Position numbers and translations under genes: made by a program. This document shows positions 24,603-37,200 of a stretch of 64,000 nt of DNA, one piece after another (position 1 is the stretch's first letter; each line of letters starts with the position of its first letter). Below the pieces are notes generated by a model that was not told the origin of the DNA, made no database searches, and was given only the letters and a program-made list of their open reading frames with translations. Source of the DNA: Burhinus oedicnemus (Eukaryota; Chordata; Aves; Charadriiformes; Burhinidae); contig VFFE01008908.1 in NCBI GenBank assembly GCA_008921705.1, forward strand, positions 960,786 to 1,024,785, written 5' to 3'.

Positions 24603-27600
24603 TTACTCCTTCACTTTAGATATGTAGTCAGCCAGTTTGTTGATACTATCCTCTTGCTGTTCTAGAGCATCCAGTATGATGCCCATCGGGGTCTTCTTCA
24701 AGCCTATTCCTTCCATCTTGTTCTCCAACTTGTTCTTTATGTTCCGGAGCCTCAGAGAAGCATGGACAAACATCACTGCATGACAGAAACACACTGATTA
24801 ATTGTTAATGCTCAAAGAATGCATAGTTCTTGCAGCATTCATCTTAAGACATACTCCAACACCATGACATCACTGGAAGAAGGTGAAGTCTCAATGACTG
24901 CTTAAGTAACCGCAGGTACCCATTTAATAATAACATTAAAGACTGGTTTTGCTATATTGTGTCCCCTCCACCCCAGTTTTGTTTTGGGATCATTTAAATA
25001 GAGATTAGTAAAGGCAACAGCTAATTTAGACTCTGCAGACTTACTTGAGAAAACTCGAGTCACACGCCCCTAGCCCCCCAGAAAAGAGGAAAAATACTTA
25101 CAGAGGAGAGGAAGCGTGATCCCAAACATGAACACCATGACGTCTCCCAGATAGGAGATCAAGAAGTAGCTAGACAGCATGATGACCACTACGAATGTGG
25201 TTGGGTACTGCTTCTTCAGCCTGCGGAGTATATCCTTGTTGTGCGATACCCACACAAACCCCATGAACACCAGCACCACCACAGTACCACCAATAAGCAT
25301 ATTCAGGGGACTCAGAAATCTGGAAAGAAGAAGTGGGGGGGGGGGGAAAGAAGAAAGTGTCCTGTTTCAGAGCCTTCATGACTTGTGTTCACATCGAGCT
25401 CACTGGTAACTTGTTACCGGGGAGGTAAGGCAGTTGTCAAGACCTTTATCAACCTCTGATTTTTAGGCAGAAGCTAAATAAAGCAACAAGTGCAACTGAA
25501 CAAGCAACACTTTGCAGTGAATTTAGATAATTTTAGATCATCTTTGTCTTTATGTTCTCTTTCTGACCATAGCTCAGGATAATGAGAATTTCTGCAGCAT
25601 CTCATTGATAGAAGTGCTTACCACCAGGACCCCTCCTACCTGTGCAATCCACATATTCACTTGATATCCGACCCAGAGTTAGCAAATCCAAAGAGGAGAT
25701 GCAGCTAACAATCAGTTGACCAAGGGATTAGTCTTTTCCCTACACATGACCAAAAACAGGCTCAGCCTAGGCCTTCAGATGAACTAGCTTTTCGTATTAT
25801 CTTGTCTAGGTTTGCAAAATAGAAAAGGTAGGGGAACATTGAGTAAAGGAAGCTACTTCACTGTTTCTTATTTCTGAATAAACCTTATTGGTTTACACCC
25901 AAAGTAATTTTATGAAGCTGCATAAGGAGCTTACTACTGTCAGCACAACTGATGGGAGTCCAGTCCCAAGCAAGTGTGCCCAAGAGTCAGAAGAAACTGG
26001 AGTATGGGATAAAGGTCTTGTAGGAAAATGAGCCAGGCCTGGCAAGGGTGTCACTCTGAGGTTTGTGTTCTATTATTGTTATCAGAGTTACCAAGCAAAC
26101 CAAGCCATCGAGCGGATCAGCTTTTGGGCTATAAACGGCAAGTCCCTTTTTGGACCAGGGCAAGAACATCACCTGCTCAAACCACTTTCCCAAGTATTTA
26201 GAGCTTGTTCAGAGTCAAGCTTTCAGCAATGACTTTGCTTAGCTTGTTTTTGTACTCACACAAATTCCAGGCTCTATTATATTTCACTTATATAGTAATA
26301 AGCTATGTGATTCCATGTGCATTCTGATTTACTCGCTTGTATGTGCACTGATCTAATTACACAGCAGCTGAGGGCTCTGAGCTGCTACAACTATGACAGC
26401 AGTGTAACACTGCCCCAATAAAGCCAGATGTAGTCAACATTTCCTCTTGCAGACTTTGTAGTCAGTCTTACTGTTCCAAAGCTAACAGGCACAATGACTC
26501 ACCACTCCACCCGACTGCTGAGGAGGATGGTATGGTTTGTGGTCTGTGCTTCATATCCGGCACAGGCAGAAGAAATCTGTTGCTGGACTGGTATGCCAAC
26601 ACTCTACCTGCAGTGCCAGAGAGCATTCTCCCAGAGAAGGAAGAACCCTCAAGAATTATTTCAGAGCACAACTGGCTCTTGATTCTTTAAGTCAGTTGTG
26701 CAAACAGGAGACAGGACAACTGGATGGAAAGAGATTAAAATTCAGCCTAGTTCCCCACCTGCTTCTGCTACTCATGCTGAAAAGCCAACAGGGCTTTTTG
26801 GAAGCGGTGATAGGGTAGACTTGCTTGTTGCATCTGAGTCACTCCCTGTAGCCAGGCAGATTATTTTTAGCTCTGAATTGTCAGTCTTAAGTTTCCAGGC
26901 TGGAAAAAGTGAACAGCATCACTCTGGAAAGAAATCAGTTTCATCTGTGCTCCTTTGCAGCAGGAAAAGGAGGGTAACTCATGACTGGACCACACTAGTG
27001 CCTGGTTTATAGACATACTACTGGACATGTGAGGTTCTTCAAGTAGAAGTCACCTCCACATCACAGCTAGCTTGGAGCAGAAATAACCAAGCTTACTCAG
27101 ACAACTCACAGCAACCTATTTTTTGGTTCCCAAAAAAATCTACAGACAAAATAATCCTGGAAGCAACAAAGAGCTAGGCAGAGCTCCACTCTACGTTTTC
27201 CATGTGTCTGTTAAATACCCTCAAAGCTTTATCTTCCCCACCCTTCCCTCTACTCTCATTACAGCTTCAGAAACTGGTGATGAAGAGCAATCCCTCTGTA
27301 TTTATAAGGAAGAGGCCAAAGACTTCTCTGCTCTACACTTCTTTCTAGTATTACACAGGTTCTGTGTAACTGACTGGCTGTAAGGGATGTGAAGAAAAAA
27401 AAAAAACTTCAAAAGATCCCACTTTCCTGGGGAAACTTATTTGAATTACATGTTTTCTGAAGTGGGCTGCATTTCAACGCATACAGTGCACATAAGTATC
27501 AAATGAAGTCATTCAGAGCGGCATGAAAACAGATGGGGATAGCAGTTGCTGCTAAAAAATGCTATTCAGATTATCAGCCATGTGTCCACAGACTTCAATA

Positions 27601-30600
27601 CTGTTGATTATACTACCGGATAGGGTGTCATACGCCAAGCTCCCCTTTACTGCTTGACTTGCCCACAGTGTAATTCACAGCGCTATCTGAGATTCTCCTA
27701 GAAATTCATATACAGAAACTTCTTCTCCAGCAATGGCATTTTTGGGGAAGGCAGAACTCCATTATCCAGTTTCGTTCAGATCTGTCGGCACACTGCTTTT
27801 GATAACACAATAGCTAAAAACTAAAAAGGAAAAAACATGGACACATTATTTTAGAACACCAGTGTCTGGGGAAGAGAGCTGTATAACAGCCCTAGAGGTC
27901 ACCTTATAGTCGAACAACCAACATTGATGTTGGCTGTAATTATATAGAGATCAGAACACACTATGTCAAATTTACGCTCAGGCAAGAAGGCCGAAAGTCT
28001 TTCAAAGCTGCAGAGACAAGGTAAGTGACCAGCCATTAATTATGTTACAAGATACTTTCTAAATATAATTCCCTTTAGCAGGGATTTACAAGACCTCTCA
28101 AGTACCTAAAAATGTAATGCATGGAACTATTAGCATGGCAATGGTGTCGTAACTTGAGTTTACACTGCTCAGGTGACGTAGGGGAAGAAAAACTCTTTTG
28201 GAGTTGGAGAAGAAAACCACTAACTTTCACTACCCTGCCAGGAATCAGTATGGCAGGACTAAATAGCATTTGGGGGTGCTAAGAGCCCAGAGCACCCTAG
28301 CTGGATGATCTTTTGCATTGCTCTCTCTGGTGGACAAGGTATAACCCTGGTAGGATGCTGTGATCTCCAGTACAGCTGGGACAAACTGGCGGGGAAAAGC
28401 TGTCACCTAGATTCAGTTCCAGCAGCATTGCAGGGCGACTTGCAATTGCACTCCTGCAGCCCTTCAGAGACCAGGTTTCCTTCAGCATCCGCTTCAATAC
28501 AAAGTAAAGAGATGGGAAAAAATAAATAAAGTCAAAGAAACATCCTGCTTGGCTGCAGGGACACAGGCATTGTCCTGTGCCAAGTAGCACTGTGGGACAC
28601 TTTGTGGAAGTAGTATCAGCAGAAATGCAGCAGCTAGGGGTGCAGCTGTGTGTGAAGAAGTACTGGTAGCTAAGCTGCTACCTCTGGCCAGCAAGAACAG
28701 ATTGAGAGTTTTTTGGGTTTTTTTGTTTTTTGTTTTTTTTTTTTGATTCATATTGCTAGACTCTGCCCTACATGCATCACAAGACATGTTAGATTTCCCA
28801 TATAGATGTCGGAAAGCCCAAAGACCTCTGCTTTCAGCGACTTAGCACATCACTTGTCGACAGGTTATTCAACTGCACGCTTGTGCACAGACTGACGGCA
28901 GGAGAAGTGAGCACTTACTTGGAGAATATATGGCTACAGCGTAGGGAAAAAAGAGCTAGGCAAGATACAGCCTTTGTACAACATAAGAAGCTTCCAACAG
29001 CATGAGCCCAGAAATAGGACAGGCCACATAAAAAGCAGAAGCAGCTAGCTCCATCCTTAAATCATCTCTATGTTAGATGACTGTCTCAGGGTGATTATTC
29101 AGCAGTTGCCATCACATCTGTTTCTTTTGCACGTGACGAGGCAAGTCTGAACAAAGGCACTGAGACAGTCATTGAGAACAACATCTTCTTACTTAGAGCA
29201 GCTCAGTTAGGCTGTTACATCAAATAAGCATAAAAATTCCCTTTTAGAAGACCTTTGCTCCACCATGTTCCAAGAGGTGGGCAGGTGAGAGCACTTAAAT
29301 GCTTCCTTCCTCATTTGTATTAACTCAAACAACACTAAAGATAAAGCTCTGCTGCCTCTGTCCCCATACTTCTGGCTTTAATGAGGTTATATAGCTGTAA
29401 TGAGGGGTAGCATGTAAAACTACGTATGGCATGTTGTCCCAGGTGATAGCCCTCTGCATCCACAGATTTAGCAATGCTTCTTTACTTACTGTTACTCACT
29501 TGCATTGCTTTAAGAACAGGAGACATTCCTTTCTGCAGAATTGCCAGACTGTTATGAAGTTATGTACTAATATTATTCTGTAACGTATGTTTAGAGCAAT
29601 GTACGTTGTTCACTCATTCTTAATCTTTCATTAGGCATTAGAGAAACTAAGCATTTGCTGTTCCGGAGTCTTCGTTTTGGCATGGGAATCACAATAAGCA
29701 CGTCAGCTAAGGTAGTGGTCTGGGGACAAAAAAAAAAAAAAAGAAAAAAAAAAAAGAGATACACACATATTGGTTGCTAGGGGCTGTGCAGAGGGACAGT
29801 AGATGCTTTAGAGAAGAAGTGGCAAAGGGAAGAGACACCGAACCTTAGGCTGCAGGGAAGACATTATGCCAGAAAAGAATGAAGGCTCTCTTAGATGTAG
29901 CACTCTGAAGCCTAGTACACCTTTTAATATTGTCGGATTTAGAAACTAATTTTTACCAAGTACACGGCAACAAAAGCCTAGAAGAAATTACATCAGTTTT
30001 AGTAGTTAAGTTGGAACCGCAATACAGAGAAGCCTTGTTGGAGTAGGTGAAAGCACAGACAAATTCCACTTGTTAACCAGACTGATTGTTCGAGGGAGAG
30101 TTGCAAGCTGTTGTGGGAGGTCCTAATTTTAATAAATATCAGTATAGCACGCACAATGACAGGGCCCTGGCTCAGGGTAAGAACGGGCAGTCCAATTCCT
30201 ATACAACTGGGAGAAAGGGCACACTTTGATTTAGTAAAGAACTTGGGTTTTAACAGCAGTCTATTGCAACAGAATTGTAGGGGGAAAAAATATCCAGCGC
30301 TAGTCGAGACTAATTCTTAAATGAATTTGCAGGGCAGGGAGGGTGGAAGAGACAAGGCTGCTACCACCAGCCTTTATTAGTAAAGTGGCACTAATTCAGT
30401 AGTTTTAGTTTCTTGTTCACCAGTTTATTATTTTCTACCTAGTCCTGTAGGGTGAAAGTAAAATTTACATGATTGCAAAGCACAGAACTTCATTTACATG
30501 TAACAGTAGCTATCGGAGAAGGCATATGGAGGCGGAAAGGCAGGGAAATGCTGCAGTAGAGACCATTACAATTCCACTACACTCACAGAAAGGTTATTCT

Positions 30601-33225
30601 ATACCTTGCAGAGAGATGGCAAAAGACTGGAGAGGTCAACTTTGTTGTACAAGATGCAGTGAACTGAAGCCGAGGCAATAAGCACTGTACTTCCAGTATC
30701 AAGAAACCTCTAGGTTGCAGTTTCCACGGCAGCCCAGCACCACCACAGCTACCAAGTACTACAATAGCTGAAAATATAATCTCTGCATTACAAGTGTGTC
30801 TATATAATTAGATGGTTTAAGAACAGGTAGAGTTGGTCACAGGCTAAGTTTAGTTTTGATCACAGGAAGACCACTACATTCATTAGCTGTGTCAATAATC
30901 CTTCCCCTAGGCCTGTATACAGCCCTGGAGTTCCTAAAAAGCCATGATTCATCATTTATCACTCAGGGATTCCCACCCATTACAGAATGAAGTGCAAGAC
31001 AACAACTTAGTCATCAATTTAAATTTATCGGGAGAACTTTCTTTACCTTTCTCCCAAAGCCACAGTCTGGTCAAGCGAAAACTCTTTTTAATAAAAGAAA
31101 TAGATATTTTTTCCTCTATTGAAGTGTTCCCTGTTTCCTTTAGATTTTTTCTCCCATCCTTTTTTACTTCAGTGTTAGAAAAATCAGATTTGTCATACAG
31201 CAAAGGCTTTAAGACGTGCAATAAAAAAAAATTTGAGATCAAAATCCCACTCCAGGTGTTCCTCATCTGTAAATTTTCAACTTAGAGGGTTACCACTAAA
31301 TACTAAGATACTAGAATTGCTGTTCTGATATTAATCTCTATCTCCTGTGGCTCTCTTTCTCCTCCACCCCCCACCCCAGCAAAATAGTGAGAAATAAGTG
31401 GGAGATACATCACCCTTAATCTGAAGAAGGGAGACTAGAGTTCAAAAGCAGGAAGGAATTTAGGAGACTCAGTAAAAGCTGCTGGCATCCCAGTTTTCCA
31501 AGAAGAGATATCAAAACATTTTTTCCTTTCACCTTCTTGGGTAAAAGAGCTGTCTCCCTGCTTTCCAGGGCCGCTGTGATTTACTTACTCATTTAGTGCT
31601 GGCTACGGCATCATGCTGCTAAACAAGGGCAGATGAACACAGAAGTTTAGACTAAGGTGGTGTAAGAACAGCAAGACCATGGAAGTCTCATTTTACCAGT
31701 CTAGTAATCTATTGAACCGACTGCAACATATCCCCTCCAAAATTAAAAAGAAAGCCTATGCCAAACCTTTAATCATACATATCAAGAAGAAAAAGCAGGG
31801 TTCTCAGCCCCTCCCTTCACAGAGCGCACGCCAAAACTCTCTGCAATCCAGAGAATCTTCACCAACTTAGATGCTGGGTCAACAGCTTCAGAAGTCCTAA
31901 CAAGATGCAGACTGCTTAACAAGAAAAAAATGGATTTATGGGTAGAATTTTAAGCCTCTGCAACATAGAAGATAAGATACACTTCAGCCAAAACCACTCC
32001 GGCCTAGTGGCTGGGCAATTCTCCAATGTAAGCATTTGTGCATTGTTTGTTGTAAAGAGTGGAGTATTCCAGTTTCCACATTAAAAGCTTAATCATCAGC
32101 CTCTGCTGCATGTCTTGCTTAAGAGCTTTCTGACCAAAGACCCCAGAGCAATACCTGAAGAATCGTCACATAAGCTTTGACTCAAAAAATGATGATTATA
32201 AGGTTATTTCCCAATTCTCCTCTGGAAAGGTGGGCCTGACAGAACATCATACCAGCAGATGGTCCTGCCTCGAAGGCCTCAGTCCTACCCATCAAAATGA
32301 AATTAATGGGTACCTTATTTATTTTATATTAAAGGTTTTTCAGTATGAGCAAATTCAGAAATAAGAAAGGCTTGCTCCATCCCTTGGACATAAGCTTAGA
32401 GCTGTAACAGAGAACAGAATTCACCTCCTTTTGTTTTTTGGGTTGTTTTTTTTTTTTTTAAATTCAAAGTGAAGCTTATCTCAGCCTGAGCAGTCCCACT
32501 GGACAAATTTAGCGACGCGCAGGATGCAGCTCAGTTTTTCAAAGCGCGGCGACATCCAACACACAAATCCATCGCTGCTTTCTGCGGGCGCAGGGTGCCG
32601 AGCGAGAAGCCGGGTACCTAGAGCCAATCCCTTGGGCAAAGGGGCCTGATGAGCAGCCCGGGGAAGAGGGAAAAAGAGGGAGTCCTCAGATCTGCTAAAC
32701 CCCCACCAATAAATAAATCCTAAACGCTGCCCCTAACCTAACAAGTCCCCCCCCACACAAGGGGGAGGCTGTAACCAGGCCTTAATTTTTTAAGCAACAG
32801 CAGGTAAATCAGAGGTTTAAGGACAGGGAGAGGAAGGGAAAGGCAGCTTCCCTGCCCCTGCACCCCCGACACCCCACCCGGCAGCGCGGCGCCCGGGGCC
32901 GGACCGGACCCATTCCCGTGGCACCAGGCCGAGGCGCAGCGCCGCCTGCCCGGGCGGCTGGGCCACCCCCAGGCCGCCCACCCCTCCGGGGAACGGGGCC
33001 ACCCCCGGGCCCGCCGCCCGCCCGGCGAGGGCGAGGCCCGCGCACTGACCCCACAATGGAGACGACGGCGGCGGCCACCATCAGGTAGTTGGTCTGGTAG
33101 TAGAGCAGGTTGCTGACCACCCGGTTGTTCCATTTCGAGATGTCCTTGAAGTCGGGCCGGGCGAAGCGGTCCGAGCCGGGGAAGAAGTCGTCCCAGGCCC
33201 GCAGCGGCGCCACCTGCACCTCCAT
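24603..33225 (-). CDS. ARL6IP5: ARL6IP5 (JWA, PRAF3, GTRAP3-18), three exons, 188 aa
   Basis: Minus-strand exons: 33225-33050, 25319-25102, 24775-24603; introns are phase 2 and phase 1, all GT-AG. The start is [11 protein letters not shown]; the frame is open upstream but has no ATG there (the next M-like codon is GTG). Stop TAA at 24605-24603. ARL6IP5 is a PRA1-family ER membrane protein that binds ARL6IP1-like partners and the glutamate transporter EAAC1, and has been linked to Rab and ER-phagy functions. Visible parts: cytosolic N-terminus with [15 protein letters not shown] (residues 12-26), two hydrophobic blocks at about 43-82 and 98-138 that each suit a hairpin or membrane pair, a basic loop [14 protein letters not shown] between them, and a charged C-terminal helix ending YISKVKE. 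Length equals the human protein as I recall it. The acceptor of intron 1 has a long pure pyrimidine tract (25321-25353 read on minus), including a C run of 12 or more. Confidence 0.97.
25320..33049 (-). other. ARL6IP5: ARL6IP5 intron 1 (7.7 kb)
   Basis: A large first intron with GT at 33049-33048 and AG at 25321-25320. I see no CR1 tail, LTR or RNA gene in it. It holds homopolymer-rich patches: T-rich at 28711-28744, A-rich at 29731-29757 and T-rich at 32432-32459. Its first 200 bases remain in the CpG-rich block. Confidence 0.6.
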
Positions 33226-34233
33226 GGCTGCCGCCGCCGCCACCCCCGCTCCGCCGCCGCGCAGGCCTAAGAGCGCCGCGGCACCGCCCCGGGGCGGCTC
33301 CCGGCCGGCAGCGTCCCCACCGCCACCCGGCCCCGCGTGTGTCCCACCGCGCTGCCCTCCACACGCCCGGGAAAGGCAGCCGGCAGGGGCGTAGCGCTGC
33401 CGCCGCTGCTATATATTCATTTATTTCTCCGGCCAAAGATGACGTATATTTAATATCCTCTGTGAAACGGGGAATCGGGGTCTGATGGCGGAGGGGGCCA
33501 CGAAGCGGCCGCCCCAGGCGGGCGAGGAGGCACGGGAGGTGTGGAGCCATGGCAGGGAGACCCTGCTAGTGGGGCGACTGCGCCCCGAACCCTCCTGCTT
33601 CGGAGGGGAAGGCCGGTGCGGGCAGCCACGGTGATTCAAACCCCAGCAGTCCCTGTGAGAGGGGGACGCTGAGAGGCTCTTCCAGCGCTTTCGCGCTTCG
33701 TGCCCCCACCATGGCTGTCCCCTGCGCGTATCCCTGCTGCGCCGCCATGCCGGGCCGCGAAGGCCGACCCAAAATGGAGGCCAGCAGTAAGCCAAGCGCG
33801 ACCACAGCACCAGAGGTTGGCATGGCTCCGTCTTGTGAAGGGTTTAGACCCCTAAAGTTGAGGAGCCTGAGCCCTGAAGCGCAACCCCGGTACGCCCTGC
33901 TCGTCTGCGTCCCGCCCCGCCTGAGGTGAGGTCCTTCGGAGGGGGAAGGCTCCTGCCTGTAGCAGCTGCTCTGCGTGCGCTCCCAGCACAGCCCCGTGGG
34001 CAGGACCAGGCCAGCCCTAGCCCGGGGAGCGCTGATGAGACAAGAAATACCTGAAAACACATTAGTCGGGGTTGGGGGGTGTGTGTGGGGGTGCCCTGCC
34101 ATGTTGCCATGGTGATTAGCACCGCGGCCCCCCCCACCCCCCCAAATCTCCATAGGCCTACAAGCGTGGCGGCGCTCTGGCAAAGTACCGCCCACCGAGG
34201 CGCCGCGGGGCATTGTGGGAAGCAGAGAGAAAT
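33226..34233. promoter_or_regulatory. Shared CpG-rich promoter between ARL6IP5 and UBA3
   Basis: The two start codons are divergent and 1,008 bp apart. The CpG-rich block runs from about 32860, inside ARL6IP5 exon 1/intron 1, to about 34720, inside UBA3 intron 2, so one island covers both starts. On the ARL6IP5 side it contains an AT-rich TATATAT at 33410-33416 (185 bases before its ATG) and a CRE-like TGACGTA at 33440-33446. On the UBA3 side it contains a ZNF143-type site and a YY1-like element (separate entries). No TATA box is seen near UBA3. Transcription starts are not directly visible. Confidence 0.7.
34204..34221 (-). promoter_or_regulatory. ZNF143/STAF-type binding site
   Basis: On the minus strand this reads TTCCCACAATGCCCCGCG. 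As I recall the STAF/ZNF143 consensus (YWCCCRNMATSCMYYRCR), all 18 positions agree. It ends 12 bases before the UBA3 ATG, so it lies in the 5' UTR or at the transcription start. ZNF143 sites cluster near starts of housekeeping and often bidirectional promoters, which fits this head-to-head pair. Confidence 0.7.
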
Positions 34234-34240
34234 ATGGCGG
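34231..34240 (+). promoter_or_regulatory. YY1-like element overlapping the UBA3 start codon
   Basis: AATATGGCGG matches the YY1 core AANATGGCGG, with the ATG being the UBA3 initiator. YY1 sites of this orientation are known to sit just downstream of transcription starts and to include the initiation codon in many housekeeping genes. It is 10 bases from the ZNF143-type site. Confidence 0.5.
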
Positions 34241-37200
34241 ATGGTGAGGAACCGTAAGTGCCCTGTATGTGTGTGCTCGGCCGCCCTTTCCCCAGCTTCC
34301 CGGGGACGGGTGGGCCCCGGGGTCCCCTCTCCCTCCTCCCCGGTCTCTGTAGCGCGATACTGACCCTTCTTTTATTCTCTCTCTTTTAGGGAGAAGAAAA
34401 GAAGGAGGCTAGAGGAGCTGCTGGCGGATGGGTTAGTGCGGGGCTGCGGGCCAGCGGGCTCCTGGCCCGGGGCAGGGGCAGGCAGCGCTTGCTGAGGGGC
34501 GGCTGGTAGGTCAGGGCGAGCCGCAGCCCCGCAGGAGAGGTGTGGGCTGGGAGGAGGCTGGGGGTTAGCTCAGGGCTGCGGGGCCCGCTGGAGAGGCGGT
34601 GGTCGGGGCGACCGTGGGTGAGCGGCCCGGGGCCCGGCAGGCCAGAGGGGAGGGGGTGGCACAGCCCAGAGCCGGGGCCTGAGGAGGGAGCCGGAGGAGA
34701 GGTGTTAGGTGGGTCAGTGTGAGGAGGGGGAAGGCGAAAGGGCGCTTGAGCAGCAAGGACTGGGGAAGAGGAATCTCCTGGGGAGAGGACCAAGGGGCTC
34801 ACCCGTAGTGGGGATGGGAGTTGCGGGCTTGGAGCTTGGCATGAGTAAAGCCTGGTGTGCTGGAGAGCTTTGTGACAGGAGTGGAAAAAGCTGCATTGCC
34901 GGTCAGGGACCTGGGGAGGGCCTCTAGGCTAGAAGCAGGTGACTGAATTTTGGCTGAAATAAAAATTCAGGCGACAGAACAGGTGCCTGTGCTTATTAAA
35001 ACCCTAAATTCTATGCATCTGTCTTAACGGCCTTGAAAACTAACACTCAGAAATCTTTAACCTCATCTGCTTCCGTCCCCTAACTCTTCCCTTCCATCTG
35101 CTTGTGGCCCTCTTCCCAAATATCACCAAGCAGACCTGCCTGCCCGAGCAGTGGACTCACAGGCAGTGCGTGTGTGTCTTGGGGTGAGGGTCACAAAAAT
35201 CCTTGGGCATGTTGGATTGGGGGGTGCATGCCAAGTCCCTCAAAAGCATGAAGCTCTGGAGATGTGAAGGTGGTAGGGAAAAGTCTGGGCCTAAAGCAAC
35301 ATAAGGACTGTGGTGCTCTGATATTTTAAACAAAATTTAAAATGAAAGTAATTCAATGAAATAAATAAGAATTTTATTGAACTCTTACAATACAGATACC
35401 TGGTAATGCCGTAACAACACAAAAATAAACACTTGAAAAAAATGTCTCTGAAATTAAACATAAAATCTTAGGTTGAGTTGTTGATGTTTTTCAGATCTCC
35501 ACAACGTCCAACCGTGTAAAAACTGAACTGTAATACAATAGCAAAAGTGAAACTAGAACTTACCATTTTGTCACTTATAAAGGAAAATACACATTTAAAT
35601 AGAAAAGGAGTATTGCTGCATAATGGCTGTTTATATGAATTGTATAAAAGGATAACAAAAGTTGTCCTTAATGTCACCAAGCATAGCTTCTGCACTCGTT
35701 TCCAGAAAAGTTAAAAATTATAATATAATCCATAGAAGCAATTATTGTGATGTATATTGACCCATATTATTTCCTTAAGTCAGCACTTAATGCACGTCCT
35801 GGAAACTGGTATACAACAGATGAGCCCAGGATTGAGCAGTGGGAATGTTGTATTTATTCGTGCTATTTCACATTATGTGAAATATGTGTATTTTCACATT
35901 ATTGTGAAAACTGGGGGAGGTACAAAAGTGCAAGTCAGATATCAGAAGATCTTTATGAATTCAAATAATTTTTTTTAGCTCTTATTTAACTGCTAATACA
36001 GTAATTTAACTTACCTGAAGTCAACCGTTAACCAGGAATGAGTTCAGTCTGCAGTCAAAACATAGGCAAATTTTGATGTATTTATTCCTGCACTTTAGTG
36101 AAGTTTTTCCCTGTTACTGAAAATCTTTTGCAAAATTAATGCCTATAAGTTAAAATTACTATGGACATGCTCTGTTGTCCATCTTCTGAATTCTGTGAGG
36201 ATAAAGGCATTTGCTGTCTGGATGTTTTCACTACATTTTCCTTTTGACATGAGTCACCAGGAATTAATAATACATTCTAAATATTACCCAACAGTTATTG
36301 ATACAAGCGTTCTTCATACTACTTCACAGGAGGAAGCAAATAACACTCCTTATCAGTGATGACACAACCTTTCATACTCGGGATTGGCAAAGCTCTTTTA
36401 TTAGAAGCGTAGTTTGGTATTAACATAGAACATAATCGTTCATATATATTGAGTGGAGCTCCTATTTAAAAAGCAAAGTGTGCTCTGTTGAGAAAGGGCT
36501 TGTTCTATGTAGGCAGTGATCTTATGTTAGAAAATTACTTCAGTGAGCTGATTTTGAACCATTCCAGTAAGTCTCTTAAGAGAGTTTAAATTTATAATTA
36601 TCTACTACTAAAAGTGACCCGCGGAAGGGGAAAAAAGGGTACTGGAGTATTTAATGTAAATTTCTGTCTCAAAAATTTAAAAGAAGAGAACTGCAAATAT
36701 TCATTTTTTGAAGTCAGATTGCTAACACTGACAGGCTCAGGAGATGACTGAAAAATGGGGGTGTTGTAAATTACATAGTGCTGATTGAGGGTGAAGAGCA
36801 TTCCAGATTCATGTTTTTTTAAAAACTTGTTTAAATAAACTCCTATGAAGATTCAGAGAAGACAGTGTTGGCACATGACACTGTTATTTATTCAGTGCCT
36901 CACAATTGCAGTTACATACTAATAATTCTAAATGTGATTTATGAACTTAAAAAGTCTGTCAAAAAAAGGATACAAGACTTGACTCTGAAAAAAACGATCG
37001 CCCTCAAAGTCTAAAGGGACAACCTCTTTTTCTGTGTCCTATTTAAATATGAGGAAAATAAAAGCAAAAAGACTAGACCCTTTTTTCACTTCAGGTCAAC
37101 TTTTACTAGTAACAGCTACATCAGTGGGGCTTATTGAAATGCCTGTTTTTTTTCCCCTCTATGCATATTTTTATTATTGCTTTCTAGTTCCACAAATAAA

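Noticed and set aside
33226..33243. Alanine-rich extension before the ARL6IP5 start
   Set aside because: Its first codon is GTG; the ATG at 33225-33223 matches the conserved N-terminus and gives exactly 188 aa.
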